A DNA stretch of 64,000 nucleotides, from assembly GCA_963726405.1 (NCBI GenBank), contig CAVSCF010000006.1, forward strand, positions 186,001-250,000, read 5' to 3'. This stretch comes from JAOUJD01 sp963726405. GTDB lineage: Bacteria > Pseudomonadota > Gammaproteobacteria > Burkholderiales > Burkholderiaceae_F. The translations under genes were made by a program, and so were the position numbers. Shown here one piece after another: positions 44,728 through 54,464 of this stretch (position 1 is its first letter; every line of letters starts with the position of its first letter). The notes under the pieces are model-generated. The model searched no databases. It worked only from the letters and a program-made list of their open reading frames with translations, and was not told where the DNA came from.

Positions 44728-45995
44728 CACATCCCCGTCGCGGTAATGCGCGCCGAACCGTCGCCTTCGAAGCGGACGACGAGGCCCTGTTGCACGGCCG
44801 CCGAGCGCAGCGAGTTCTGCAACGCCGGGTTGTCGCCGGTGCCCGGCTTGAATTTCACCTTCAGCGCGTTGTCGCGGTACTCCATGCTGGCAACGCTCCC
44901 CACCGGGGCGATCGACAGCAGAAGCGCGGTGCGCGCGTTGAGGACCGAGAAGTCGTTCGAGGAGGGTATGCCGGCACGGGATCGGAGGTCGGACAACTGC
45001 CGCTTGGTCTGCTCGATGGGATCGACGACGGCGGTCGCCTGCGGGAAGTTCGAGCGGAAGCTCGCCTCCATCTGGCTCCGGATCGCGGTCGACTCGCCAT
45101 TGAGCTTGAGGTAGTAGGCGTTCATTCCGACGACGGCGACGACGATCGCGGCCGCAGCCCACGCCAGCGGAACACGCAGCGTGCGCGCGTTGAGCGCAGG
45201 CAGCAGTCCGCCCGGAACGATCGACGCCATCATTCCGCCCTGGGCAAAGGCGCCTTGCAGGAGGTTGACCGCGTCCTCGGTGCTCGCCAGGTCGACCTCC
45301 TCGGTGTGGATGTCGACCTTCACGCCGAGCGCGGGCTCCAGCGGCGCGAGACGCGACGCTTCCTTGCCGTAGGCCTGGATCCGCTTGATCCCCAGCTGGC
45401 GAATGGCCAGCGCCAGCGTCGCAGGCACCTCGTCGCCCAGGTCGAACACGAACCCGTCGTGCAGGCCGGCACGAACGACGCCTCGGCCCCGGTTCACGCG
45501 TACCGACAAGACGCCGGCCGCCGGAGGCGGCACGGTGTAGATCTCGCTGTAGGCGGCCCGCACGCGATAGCCGGACTCCACCAGCGCATCGAGCGCCCGC
45601 GTGAGCAGGCCGCGGTCGACGACGGCGACCGGCATCGACGGTTGCTCGCCGACGGCCGTGTTGCCGCTGCCGCCGCGCGCTGCCCGGAATGCGAAGTGGC
45701 AGTCGGCCGGGTCGGCGAGCAGGCGCTCCTCGAGCATGTTGGGCAGCGCCAGCCGCAGCTTGCCTTCCGACAGCTTGGGCGACTCGATTTCGGTGATCAG
45801 CACGTCGCTCGCGTCGAAGACGAGGTCGACGCCTTTTGCCTTCGGCAGCAGGGCAATCGGCGTTTGCCCGCGCGGGCTGTCGCCGCCGGTCGCCACGTAG
45901 TCGACCACGGTGCTTGAAGCCACCTGGCTGCGGCCGGCCATCGAACTGCGCGGCGGCACGAAGACAAGCAGGCGTTGGGCGCTTTTCTCTTTCAT
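44727..45995 (-). CDS. gspL: Type II secretion protein GspL
   Basis: A 422-residue protein with an actin-like cytoplasmic domain (about 1–255, with L-L-A-D-P-A-D-C-H-F and V-A-V-V-D-R), a membrane helix at about 278–298, and a periplasmic ferredoxin-like domain. It recruits GspE to the membrane. Eight bases after gspK; overlaps gspM by one base. Confidence 0.92.
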   Translation of the reverse strand: MKEKSAQRLLVFVPPRSSMAGRSQVASSTVVDYVATGGDSPRGQTPIALLPKAKGVDLVFDASDVLITEIESPKLSEGKLRLALPNMLEERLLADPADCHFAFRAARGGSGNTAVGEQPSMPVAVVDRGLLTRALDALVESGYRVRAAYSEIYTVPPPAAGVLSVRVNRGRGVVRAGLHDGFVFDLGDEVPATLALAIRQLGIKRIQAYGKEASRLAPLEPALGVKVDIHTEEVDLASTEDAVNLLQGAFAQGGMMASIVPGGLLPALNARTLRVPLAWAAAAIVVAVVGMNAYYLKLNGESTAIRSQMEASFRSNFPQATAVVDPIEQTKRQLSDLRSRAGIPSSNDFSVLNARTALLLSIAPVGSVASMEYRDNALKVKFKPGTGDNPALQNSLRSAAVQQGLVVRFEGDGSARITATGM

Positions 45996-46002
45996 TGTTC
46001 GC

Positions 46003-47049
46003 TCAGATCTCGCGGGTCCACAGGATGTTGACCGCCGCCGGTCCCTGGCCGGGCGCGCCGCGCTTGACCAGAGCTTCCATACGGGTCACCGCACGGTCAA
46101 GCTTGACTTCTCCGCGGATGAAGAAGAAGCGCGAGTTCGTGGAAAGTTCGGCATCGGTCACCACAGACCCCTTGGCCCCCAGGCGCGTGCGCACTTCGCC
46201 CGTGCTGTTGAAGTAGGAAATACGTTCGCGCTCGGCGACCAGCGAGCGCGCTTCCGCGAGCGAGAGGTCCGGCACGCGCGCAGCGATCACTTCGGGCGAA
46301 GCGGTATTGGCATTCACCGGGGTGTTCTCGTCGAGCACGACAATATACGGGGCGAGCCGGTCCGCCGCTTCGGGGCTGATGCCTTGGACCCCGCTGATGT
46401 CTCGCGGCAGCATCAGAGGCAATGGCCGCGTGCGCTCCGATTCGACGGGCGGTCGGTCGCCCGTCTTGTCGTCCGAGGTCGGCGCCTGGCCCTGCGCGTC
46501 CAGCATGCGTTCGGCGATCAGGTCGGCTGTCTGCGTCGGCAACTGGAGCAGCGCGGCGAGCCGACGCAGTGCCTCCAGTTCCTTGACCACGATCTCGCCG
46601 TTGCTCACCAGGTTGTGCAGGTTGAAGCGGCCCTGCGCGTCTTCCATCGAGCCCGCGATCGACGCCAGCGACGCGATCGAGCCGGTTTCCCCGAGCTGGT
46701 CGAGGCGCGTTTCCGCGAGGGGCTGCGCCCACGGCTCCGACAAGGCGTCGTAGCTCGAGCGGTTGGCGTCCTCGCGCAGGATGGCGCGGCCCCAGTCGAG
46801 CGCGCCACGCAGCAGCAACCGGCTCTGCGAAGTGAGCTGCTGGTTCTCGATGGTCCTCAGAAGGACGAATTGCCGGTAGAAGAGCGCGGTGACGATCAAC
46901 GTGGCGAGCGTCGCGACGAACAGGGCCATCAGTACGGCGGCGCCCCGCTGTGCCTTCCGAGCGGACGGTGTCAGGCGGTTCGCGCAGGTCTCGCACCACC
47001 GAGAGAGATGACCAGTGCGCGCGGCACCGCGAGTCCGGGCGACGGTCAT
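46003..47049 (-). CDS. gspK: Type II secretion minor pseudopilin GspK
   Basis: A 348-residue pseudopilin with an unusually long leader of about 36 residues before the cleavage site Q-R-G/A-A-V-L-M-A-L-F-V, followed by the hydrophobic N-terminal helix and the large GspK alpha domain (N-L-H-N-L-V, P-V-N-A-N-T-A). GspK caps the pseudopilus tip with I and J. The ATG overlaps the gspJ stop (ATGA); a later start with a shorter leader cannot be excluded. Confidence 0.9.
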   Translation of the reverse strand: MTVARTRGAARTGHLSRWCETCANRLTPSARKAQRGAAVLMALFVATLATLIVTALFYRQFVLLRTIENQQLTSQSRLLLRGALDWGRAILREDANRSSYDALSEPWAQPLAETRLDQLGETGSIASLASIAGSMEDAQGRFNLHNLVSNGEIVVKELEALRRLAALLQLPTQTADLIAERMLDAQGQAPTSDDKTGDRPPVESERTRPLPLMLPRDISGVQGISPEAADRLAPYIVVLDENTPVNANTASPEVIAARVPDLSLAEARSLVAERERISYFNSTGEVRTRLGAKGSVVTDAELSTNSRFFFIRGEVKLDRAVTRMEALVKRGAPGQGPAAVNILWTREI

Positions 47050-47666
47050 GCGTTCACCAGGAACACGCGGCGGAAGGTCCTTCCATCCGTGCGCGTCAGG
47101 ATGACTTCCAGGCCCGGCGGCGGCTGGTTCCGCGATCCGCCGGCGGGAGCGCCGGGCGTAGCCGCGGCGTCGAGCCGGTCCCCCGGCGGCGTCCAGCCGA
47201 CACCCGGCTGCCACAGCCGAACGTCCATCGACTGGATGCTTCCGAGCAGCCGCGCGTTCTCGAACTGCTCGGTGTTGGTGCGCTGGAAATACGGAAGCGC
47301 CGGGGTCGCCTGCCGCACCAGCGTGCCCTCGACCACACGGTAGTAAACCGTCTGCACCTCCGTAGCCCGATCGGGGACCGGAACGGCAACCCGCACGAGC
47401 TCGATCAACATCGCCCCGTCCGCCGGGCGCACGTTCAGTGGAGGGGTGGTCAGCCCGAGGAAGGCCGGGTTGACCACTTGCGAAAGGTCGCGCTCCATCT
47501 GACCGAAGGCGACCAGCAGGGCGCGGGTCTCGTCGACTTCCGGTTCGAGGCGGTCGCGCGTCATCACGAGCGTGTCCAGGCCGCGCCATGCGATGACGGA
47601 GACGACCGACAGCACGGTGATCGCGACCAGCAGCTCGAGCAAGGTGAATCCGCGCGCCGTATTCAT
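47046..47666 (-). CDS. gspJ: Type II secretion minor pseudopilin GspJ
   Basis: A 206-residue pseudopilin with prepilin leader R-G-F-T-L-L-E-L-L-V-A-I cleaved after Gly6, a membrane helix, and a C-terminal beta domain with M-E-R-D-L-S-Q-V and W-R-G-L-D-T. Part of the tip complex. Overlaps gspI and gspK by four bases each. Confidence 0.92.
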   Translation of the reverse strand: MNTARGFTLLELLVAITVLSVVSVIAWRGLDTLVMTRDRLEPEVDETRALLVAFGQMERDLSQVVNPAFLGLTTPPLNVRPADGAMLIELVRVAVPVPDRATEVQTVYYRVVEGTLVRQATPALPYFQRTNTEQFENARLLGSIQSMDVRLWQPGVGWTPPGDRLDAAATPGAPAGGSRNQPPPGLEVILTRTDGRTFRRVFLVNA

Positions 47667-48034
47667 TGGTTGGTGGGAAGCACGGTCATCATTTCGGCGA
47701 GCTGCTGGCGGTTGCCGGCGTCGTCGCTGCGGAATACCCGGACCTCCACCCGCCGGAAGAACGGGTTCGGCGTCGGCTTGACCGTCTGCGAGCAGGTGAA
47801 GGTGATGCCGCCCTGTTCGCACGGCAGGATCTCCTCCCCGGGTTCGAGCCGCTCGCGCGCGAGTCGCATCTCCAGCAACCGGTTCTCGGCGGTCAGTATG
47901 GCGAGCAGCTTCTGGCGGCTGTAATCCGCGGTGTTGGTCAGCGACATCGCACCGCGCATGGAGGCGGCCAGCGCCACGCCGATGATCACCAGCGCCACGA
48001 GAACCTCCAGCAGGGTGAAGCCGCGCGCCTTCAT
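47663..48034 (-). CDS. gspI: Type II secretion minor pseudopilin GspI
   Basis: A 123-residue pseudopilin with leader K-A-R-G-F-T-L-L-E-V-L-V-A-L, cleaved after Gly5, and a small C-terminal domain with A-E-N-R-L-L-E-M-R-L. Initiates tip-complex assembly. It follows gspH by three bases and overlaps gspJ by four. Confidence 0.93.
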   Translation of the reverse strand: MKARGFTLLEVLVALVIIGVALAASMRGAMSLTNTADYSRQKLLAILTAENRLLEMRLARERLEPGEEILPCEQGGITFTCSQTVKPTPNPFFRRVEVRVFRSDDAGNRQQLAEMMTVLPTNQ

Positions 48035-48037
48035 CGT

Positions 48038-48574
48038 TCACTTCGCCAGTGTCGCGCGGCCGGATTCGTCGAAGTCGACGCGCACCGCCCCGTCCTCGTT
48101 GACGAGTTCCAGCCGCCAGCGCGGCTGGATCCACTCGCGCGCGATCGCCACGCGCACTGGCGGGGCGCCGGGCCCGAGCAGCACCTGCGCCGGCTGCGGC
48201 CCGCCGCCGTCGAGCACGGCGACGCGAGTCATCGGCTTGTCCCATTGGCGCTCGCGCAGCATCTCGTCGCCTGTCACCAGCCGCCGCTCGCCGCCGATCT
48301 CCGTCACGAAGCGGTAGCCGGTCAGGTCCGCTTCCCATGCGATCGGCTGCTGGCGGATCCGCGCCTCGTCGGCGGCCAGGCCCATCAGCTGGCCCACGCG
48401 CTGGGCTTCGCGCTGCAGTTGCTGCCGCGGGTCGGGCGTGATGTTGATCGTCACGATCGACAGGAGGATCCCGGCGAGCACGATGACCACCAGCATTTCG
48501 AGGAGCGTGAAGCCGGCGCGACGTCGTGCGCGCGCTGGCTTGCGGGGGCGGCGAGGAATCGCTAGAGCGCCCAC
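48038..48574 (-). CDS. gspH: Type II secretion minor pseudopilin GspH
   Basis: A 178-residue pseudopilin: Arg/Pro-rich leader of about 24 residues, then A-G-F-T-L-L-E-M-L-V-V-I, the membrane helix and the GspH body with L-A-A-D-E-A-R. The start is taken as GTG at 48574, overlapping the end of gspG by 13 bases; no ATG lies between there and the cleavage site, so the exact start is uncertain. Confidence 0.85.
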   Translation of the reverse strand: MGALAIPRRPRKPARARRRAGFTLLEMLVVIVLAGILLSIVTINITPDPRQQLQREAQRVGQLMGLAADEARIRQQPIAWEADLTGYRFVTEIGGERRLVTGDEMLRERQWDKPMTRVAVLDGGGPQPAQVLLGPGAPPVRVAIAREWIQPRWRLELVNEDGAVRVDFDESGRATLAK

Positions 48575-49041
48575 GACCCGATGTCGGCGTCCGGACCTTC
48601 GCCGCCGTTGGTCTTGTCGCGACCAAGAGAAAACACGTCGATCTCGCCGCGGATGCCTGGGTTGAGGTACTTGTACGGTTCGCCCCACGGATCGGTCGGC
48701 ACGGTGGAGCGCTCGATATAGCCGCCCTGTTTCCAGTTGCTCGGAACCGGCTCCGCGGTCGGCTTCGCGATCAGTGCAAGCAGGCCCTGGTCGGTGGTCG
48801 GATACCGGCCGTTGTCCAGCCGATACAGCTTCAACGCCTGCATGATCGAGGCGATGTCCTGCTTGGCTGCCGCGATCTTTGCGTCGTCCGTACGGCCCAC
48901 CACGCGCGGCACGATCAACGCCGCCAGGACGCCGAGGATCGTGATGACCACCATGATCTCGATGAGCGTGAAGCCGCGCGCGAGCCGCGTGCGGACAGCA
49001 AAGGGAAACCGTGGGGAACGAATCAAGTTCATCGAAGTCAT
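48562..49041 (-). CDS. gspG: Type II secretion major pseudopilin GspG
   Basis: A 159-residue major pseudopilin. The leader ends R-L-A-R-G with cleavage before F-T-L-I-E-I-M-V-V-I, and the C-terminal domain shows the calcium-site region D-P-W-G-E-P-Y and G-R-Y-P-T-T-D-Q-G-L. First gene of the reverse-strand run; the 230-base gap to divergent gspC presumably holds both promoters. ATG at 49041, with another ATG three codons later. Confidence 0.95.
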   Translation of the reverse strand: MTSMNLIRSPRFPFAVRTRLARGFTLIEIMVVITILGVLAALIVPRVVGRTDDAKIAAAKQDIASIMQALKLYRLDNGRYPTTDQGLLALIAKPTAEPVPSNWKQGGYIERSTVPTDPWGEPYKYLNPGIRGEIDVFSLGRDKTNGGEGPDADIGSWAL

Positions 49042-49271
49042 CTGACCACCGCCGGACCGTAAGAAAGCTTGAAGATGCGCGCCGAACGCCTTGAAGTTCT
49101 TGATTTTCCGTCGCGCACGCCGAGGAAGCAGGGGATATTATCAACGGCCATTGCCGCTCTTGCCCCTTCGAAGCGGGATATTTGAGCTTGGCTAATACAT
49201 GAGGATGACGGGCGCGCGATGCGGTGCTGCACGCTCTGGCTCATGATGCGTGACACCACGTTGGACCTGAA

Positions 49272-49877
49272 ATGCTGAAAAAGTTTGCCGCCGCGGCCGT
49301 TCACCTCGTCTTCTTCGCGCTCGTGATGGCGATCGCGGCCTACTGGGGCGTGCGGATCTTCACGCCGGCACCGACGGCGGCACCGCCGCCATTGCCGCCT
49401 CCGCCTTTGCGTGACCCCGACCCGGTCGCTGCTGCGCGCATGTTCGGAAAGGTCGAGCGAGTCCAGGCGGTCACGTCCAATATCCAGGCCGTCGGTGCTT
49501 TTTCGGCGGGCAAGGATTCGAGTGCGGTCTTGTCGGTCGACGGGCGCCCCGCGCGGGTCTTCCTGCTTGGGCAGGACGTCGGTCCCGGCACGAAACTCGT
49601 CGCTGTCACGCCTGAAGCGGTCGTGCTCGATACCGGTGGTGCACGCCAGGAAATTCGGCTGCCTGCACGCGCGATAGCCGCCTTCGGAGGCGCTCCGCCC
49701 CCACCCAACTTCACTCGGGAAGGCAACACACTGAGCGCCCCGACGGCGGGCGGCGCCACGGCGGGACGGCCGAACCCGCCATCCGGTACGCCCATAGGTC
49801 AGGCGCCCCAAATGCCCCAGCCGCAACCCGTCATGCCCACGGCCCCGCAGGGTGGGAACCCTGTGCAAGCGCAGTAG
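49272..49877 (+). CDS. gspC: Type II secretion protein GspC, no PDZ domain
   Basis: A 201-residue protein with a membrane helix (about 8–30), a Pro-rich linker, and the homology-region domain (about 52–140) with A-A-R-M-F-G, V-G-A-F-S-A-G and V-F-L-L-G-Q-D-V-G. GspC links the inner-membrane platform to the secretin. The C-terminal PDZ or coiled-coil segment of classical GspC is absent, replaced by a Pro/Gly/Gln tail, as in some beta- and xanthomonad-type systems. Divergent from gspG. Confidence 0.85.
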   Translation: MLKKFAAAAVHLVFFALVMAIAAYWGVRIFTPAPTAAPPPLPPPPLRDPDPVAAARMFGKVERVQAVTSNIQAVGAFSAGKDSSAVLSVDGRPARVFLLGQDVGPGTKLVAVTPEAVVLDTGGARQEIRLPARAIAAFGGAPPPPNFTREGNTLSAPTAGGATAGRPNPPSGTPIGQAPQMPQPQPVMPTAPQGGNPVQAQ

Positions 49878-49971
49878 CGAGTCGTTGCAGCGGTAAGCAA
49901 AGGTAACGTTCGTCGACAGTCGAGGGCCGCGGGCGTTGAATGAGCATCACCCCATGCAGGAGATGCTCGAA

Positions 49972-50838
49972 ATGAAACGTTCGTTACTCGCTGTCGCGGT
50001 TGCCGCGTCCCTCGTTGCTGCCGCGGCCTTCGCCCAACAGGCGCAGACGCCTGCCCCTGCCCAGCCGGCTCCGATGCAAGGCCCGATGGGAGGCCCGATG
50101 GGAGGCCCGGGCGGCTCAATGGGCGGCCCGATGAGTGGACCGATGGGCGCGCCCGGACACGGCCCAATGCACGGCGGCGTCCGTGGACAAGGCTGGATGA
50201 GCCAGTTCGACACGAACAAGGACGGCAAGCTCTCGAAGGATGAGGCCATCGCCTGGTTCGACCGACTGGATACCAACAAGGACGGCTTCCTTTCCCAGGA
50301 TGAACTGGCCGCAGCCCGTGCCCAGTTCGCCGGCCGGCGCATGGACGCCGACGGCAACGGACTGGTCTCCCGCGAAGAGGCAAAGAACTTTCCGATGCTG
50401 GCGCAGAACTTCGACGCGATCGACGCCAACAAGGACGGGCAGTTGTCGCGCGATGAGATGCGCGCCTACCACGAGGCCCACCGCGGCGAAGGGTGGGCCA
50501 GGCTCGACACGAACAAGGACGGCATGGTCAGCCGCGAGGAAGCGAAGGCGGCTCCCAGGTTGTCAGCCAACTTCGATGCGCTCGACGCCAACAAGGATGG
50601 TCAGCTGTCCCAGGACGAATTGCGAAGCGCCTGGGCCGGTCGCGGCCACCGCCACGGTGCGCGAATGGACACGAACGGGGACGGCCTGATCTCGCGGGAC
50701 GAAGCGAAGAACGCGCCGATGCTGTCCCAGAATTTCGACGCGATCGACTCCGACAAGGATGGCTTCCTGTCGCGCGAGGAGATCGGCGCCTGGCGTCGCG
50801 CCCAGCAACCGACGGCGAACGCGCCCGTCAAACCCTGA
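49972..50838 (+). CDS. Exported EF-hand protein with eight calcium loops
   Basis: A 288-residue protein. Signal peptide M-K-R-S-L-L to A-F-A (about 1–22), then a Pro/Met/Gly-rich stretch with repeated G-P-M-G, then eight EF-hand loops of the D-x-N/D-x-D-G-x-x-S-x-D/E-E form (for example D-T-N-K-D-G-K-L-S-K-D-E, D-A-N-K-D-G-Q-L-S-R-D-E and D-S-D-K-D-G-F-L-S-R-E-E), most with an intact glutamate at position 12. It should bind several Ca2+ in the periplasm or outside the cell. ATG at 49972 has AGGAG upstream; earlier in-frame ATGs at 49954 and 49963 would lengthen the leader. A terminator follows. Confidence 0.8.
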   Translation: MKRSLLAVAVAASLVAAAAFAQQAQTPAPAQPAPMQGPMGGPMGGPGGSMGGPMSGPMGAPGHGPMHGGVRGQGWMSQFDTNKDGKLSKDEAIAWFDRLDTNKDGFLSQDELAAARAQFAGRRMDADGNGLVSREEAKNFPMLAQNFDAIDANKDGQLSRDEMRAYHEAHRGEGWARLDTNKDGMVSREEAKAAPRLSANFDALDANKDGQLSQDELRSAWAGRGHRHGARMDTNGDGLISRDEAKNAPMLSQNFDAIDSDKDGFLSREEIGAWRRAQQPTANAPVKP

Positions 50839-50856
50839 CGTGCGCAGGGCAGGACT

Positions 50857-50888
50857 GCCCGCCGGCCCGACAAGCCGGCGGGCTTCTT
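50857..50888 (+). terminator. Rho-independent terminator after the EF-hand gene
   Basis: GCCCGCCGGC pairs with GCCGGCGGGC around a seven-base loop and is followed by TTCTT, 18 bases after the EF-hand protein's stop. Confidence 0.85.
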
Positions 50889-51001
50889 CACGTCGGTTCG
50901 CAACGTGCTTGCCCGGTTGCGTTGAACGATGAGCCGCGGCCGGCGTCCCGCGCTGCGCGCAGCGATCAGCGCGAGTTCGGAACTCGCGGTCAGCTTGTCT
51001 C

Positions 51002-52114
<1,113 letters not shown>

Positions 52115-52354
52115 GGCTCGGTTCCTTGTCGTGGTGTCGAGTAAAGGAGAGACATATCCGGAAGCGGCAGGACAATCCATTGCGAAATGTGCTCCCCGAT
52201 GGAGCGCCGGAGCAATAACATGCCCTTTGTCCGCTGGAAAGCCGTCGCAGACCTGCTGACAGGCTTCCCGCTTTCCAAAACGAGGAGACTGGCCCATTAC
52301 CCGAAGTGCGTGCGCGGCGCTTGATGCCTCGCGACCGGCCCCCATCTTGTAGCC

Positions 52355-52729
52355 ATGGCGCAGCAGCTCTCCCCACCAAGCAATGCCGAGCGCATCTGGC
52401 GCGTGGCCCTCTTTGTGCTCAGCGCCGCCATGGCGGGGTCCGCGCTCGCGGATTTCGACGCGGGACGCTTCGGCAAGGGGCTGGGCGACCTGGGCGCGGC
52501 CGTGCTGATGCTGTCGATGATGGTCCAGTTTCCCTTCCTGCGTGCCGTCGTGAAAGCGAGCGGGGAGCAGGAGAACGCTTCGCCCGAGCGCGCGCGAAAG
52601 CAGCGGGAAGAACTGATGAAGCAGGCCGAGCAGGTTCGAGCGGCCAACCCGTGGGCCGAACGGGCCGGGCGGGCTGGCTGGGTCCTGCTCGCGGTATCCC
52701 TGCTGCTGCGGATCAGCGGCGTCGCCTGA
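52355..52729 (+). CDS. Small membrane protein of unknown function
   Basis: A 124-residue protein with hydrophobic stretches at about 15–32, 42–64 and 103–120, and a charged Glu/Arg/Gln-rich helical segment at about 68–98 that may be cytoplasmic coiled coil. No family recognised. Divergent from hpd, 240 bases between the starts. Confidence 0.6.
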   Translation: MAQQLSPPSNAERIWRVALFVLSAAMAGSALADFDAGRFGKGLGDLGAAVLMLSMMVQFPFLRAVVKASGEQENASPERARKQREELMKQAEQVRAANPWAERAGRAGWVLLAVSLLLRISGVA

Positions 52730-52897
52730 CCGGGGCCGCCAGGGGCATCCGCGCGCGTTTCCCCGCCGTCCAGCGGGGATTTCTGCGCTCCGGGGTGCCG
52801 ATCCTGCAGGCCGTCGCAGTCCGGTTCTGTCCGGGGAGGATGTCCACGTAGAGTTCCCATGTGCGCGGCCGTACGCCGCGAGTCTCTACGGAGCACC

Positions 52898-54436
52898 ATG
52901 AACACCGACGCGCCCGGGCCCCAGGCACCGGAACCTCCCAAGCCGCCGCCTCAATCGCCCTCACGCGAGTCGACGGCTCGCCGCGTCTTCGCCGACGCAA
53001 AGGCCGGCGCGGCCGAGGCGGCACGCGTCTCGGCGCCCGTCATCAAGAACGTCTCCGCACGGCTTGGCGACTGGCTCGCCACGGTCGGCTGGGGCAAGTT
53101 CTTCCTCGTCGCAATACTGCTGTGGGCGGTCGCCGGGATCGCGACCAGCATCTTCTCCAGTCAGGAGTCCGTCGTCATCCGGCCGAACGTCGACCGGGTG
53201 AAGGTCGAGATCAACGTCAGCGAAGACGGGGTGCGGATTCATGCGCCGGCGCCTCCCGCCGTGCCGCCGCCTCCCGGGCCGGTGCCGCCGCTGCCTCCGA
53301 GGCCGCCTACCAAGGACGGGACGCCGGAGTCGGGCAAGGAGCCGGGCACCGGTTCGATGTCCATCACCGACAAGGGAATCCGCATCCTCGCCGACAAGGA
53401 TGGCAAGAAGGTCGCTGTCATCGTCGACGACAAGGGCGTTCGAGTGGAAAGGGCGCCCGAGAACGCGTCCGCGCCCTCGGAGCCGGGCCAGGTGGTGATG
53501 GAGGGCGATGGACGGACGATCCAGATTCCACGGGAGGTGGTCCAGGATCCGGAGAAGTTCGCGCAAGCGCTCGATCACGCCCGGGACCAGATCGAAACCA
53601 TCGTCGAGGATCAGATCAACAGCGAGGTCGCGCGGGAGGTACGGCGTTACCGCGTCAAGGGCGGCGCGGACTGGCTGCTCGGGTTTGCCACGCTGCTGAT
53701 ATTCAGCGGAATCATCGTGAAGGTGGTGCTCGGCGGGAAGAAGAAGGCCGAGCGGCGGGCACAAGTCGCCACGGCCACCGCCGCGGAGGAGAGCCTGAAG
53801 CGGCAACTGGTCGAGGCCCAGCTGAAGATGATGCAGGCGCAGGTCGAACCGCACTTCCTGTTCAACACGCTCGCCTCGGTCGATTACCTGATCGAAACCG
53901 ATCCGAAGACGGCGTCGAAGATGCAGAAGAACCTGATTCAGTACCTGAGGGCGGCCTTGCCCCAGATGCGTGAAGGATCGACGACGCTTGGCAAGGAGGT
54001 CCAGCTCTGCCGTGCCTTCCTGGAAATACTGAAGTTCCGGATGGAAGACCGCCTGCAGTACTCGGTGATCGTGCCCCAGGGCCTGCAGTCCGCCCAGTTC
54101 CCGCCGATGATGCTGCAGTCGCTGGTGGAGAACTCGATCAAGCACGGCCTCGAGCCGAAGCCGGAGGGCGGCGCGTTGACGATCTCTGCCGACATCGCGA
54201 ACGGCCGGCTGCGCGTGACGGTGGCCGACACCGGGCTGGGGTTTGCCGTCTCGGCACAGCCCGGATCCGGGGTGGGGCTGGCGAACGTGCGCGAACGGCT
54301 CGCGGCGCTTTACGGCGGCGCTGCGCGGCTGAGCATCGAGGCCAATTCGCCGAGTGGCACGATCGTCACCATCGAGGTGCCGTATTCGTTCGAGGCGGAT
54401 GCGCCGAGCTCGAACGGCTCCGCGCGGCCCGCCTGA
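52898..54436 (+). CDS. LytS-type sensor histidine kinase
   Basis: A 512-residue kinase. Membrane helices at about 67–87 and 258–278 enclose a roughly 170-residue periplasmic region with a proline-rich stretch (118–137) and two repeated short beta motifs (I-R-I-L-A-D-K-D-G-K-K and V-D-D-K-G-V). The cytoplasmic part has the His_kinase signature P-H-F-L-F-N-T-L with His319, then an HATPase domain with L-V-E-N-S-I-K-H-G-L and G-S-G-V-G-L-A-N-V-R-E-R. GGAG precedes the ATG at 52898. The LytTR regulator follows 28 bases downstream, making a two-component pair; the stimulus is unknown. Confidence 0.87.
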   Translation: MNTDAPGPQAPEPPKPPPQSPSRESTARRVFADAKAGAAEAARVSAPVIKNVSARLGDWLATVGWGKFFLVAILLWAVAGIATSIFSSQESVVIRPNVDRVKVEINVSEDGVRIHAPAPPAVPPPPGPVPPLPPRPPTKDGTPESGKEPGTGSMSITDKGIRILADKDGKKVAVIVDDKGVRVERAPENASAPSEPGQVVMEGDGRTIQIPREVVQDPEKFAQALDHARDQIETIVEDQINSEVAREVRRYRVKGGADWLLGFATLLIFSGIIVKVVLGGKKKAERRAQVATATAAEESLKRQLVEAQLKMMQAQVEPHFLFNTLASVDYLIETDPKTASKMQKNLIQYLRAALPQMREGSTTLGKEVQLCRAFLEILKFRMEDRLQYSVIVPQGLQSAQFPPMMLQSLVENSIKHGLEPKPEGGALTISADIANGRLRVTVADTGLGFAVSAQPGSGVGLANVRERLAALYGGAARLSIEANSPSGTIVTIEVPYSFEADAPSSNGSARPA

Positions 54437-54464
54437 CTCGGCCGGCTGTCGATAGAATCGCTCG

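Noticed and set aside
50081..50170. Repeats of ggcccgatg as a possible short tandem repeat array
   Set aside because: Coding repeat for the Gly-Pro-Met segment of the EF-hand protein; no regular spacer as in CRISPR.
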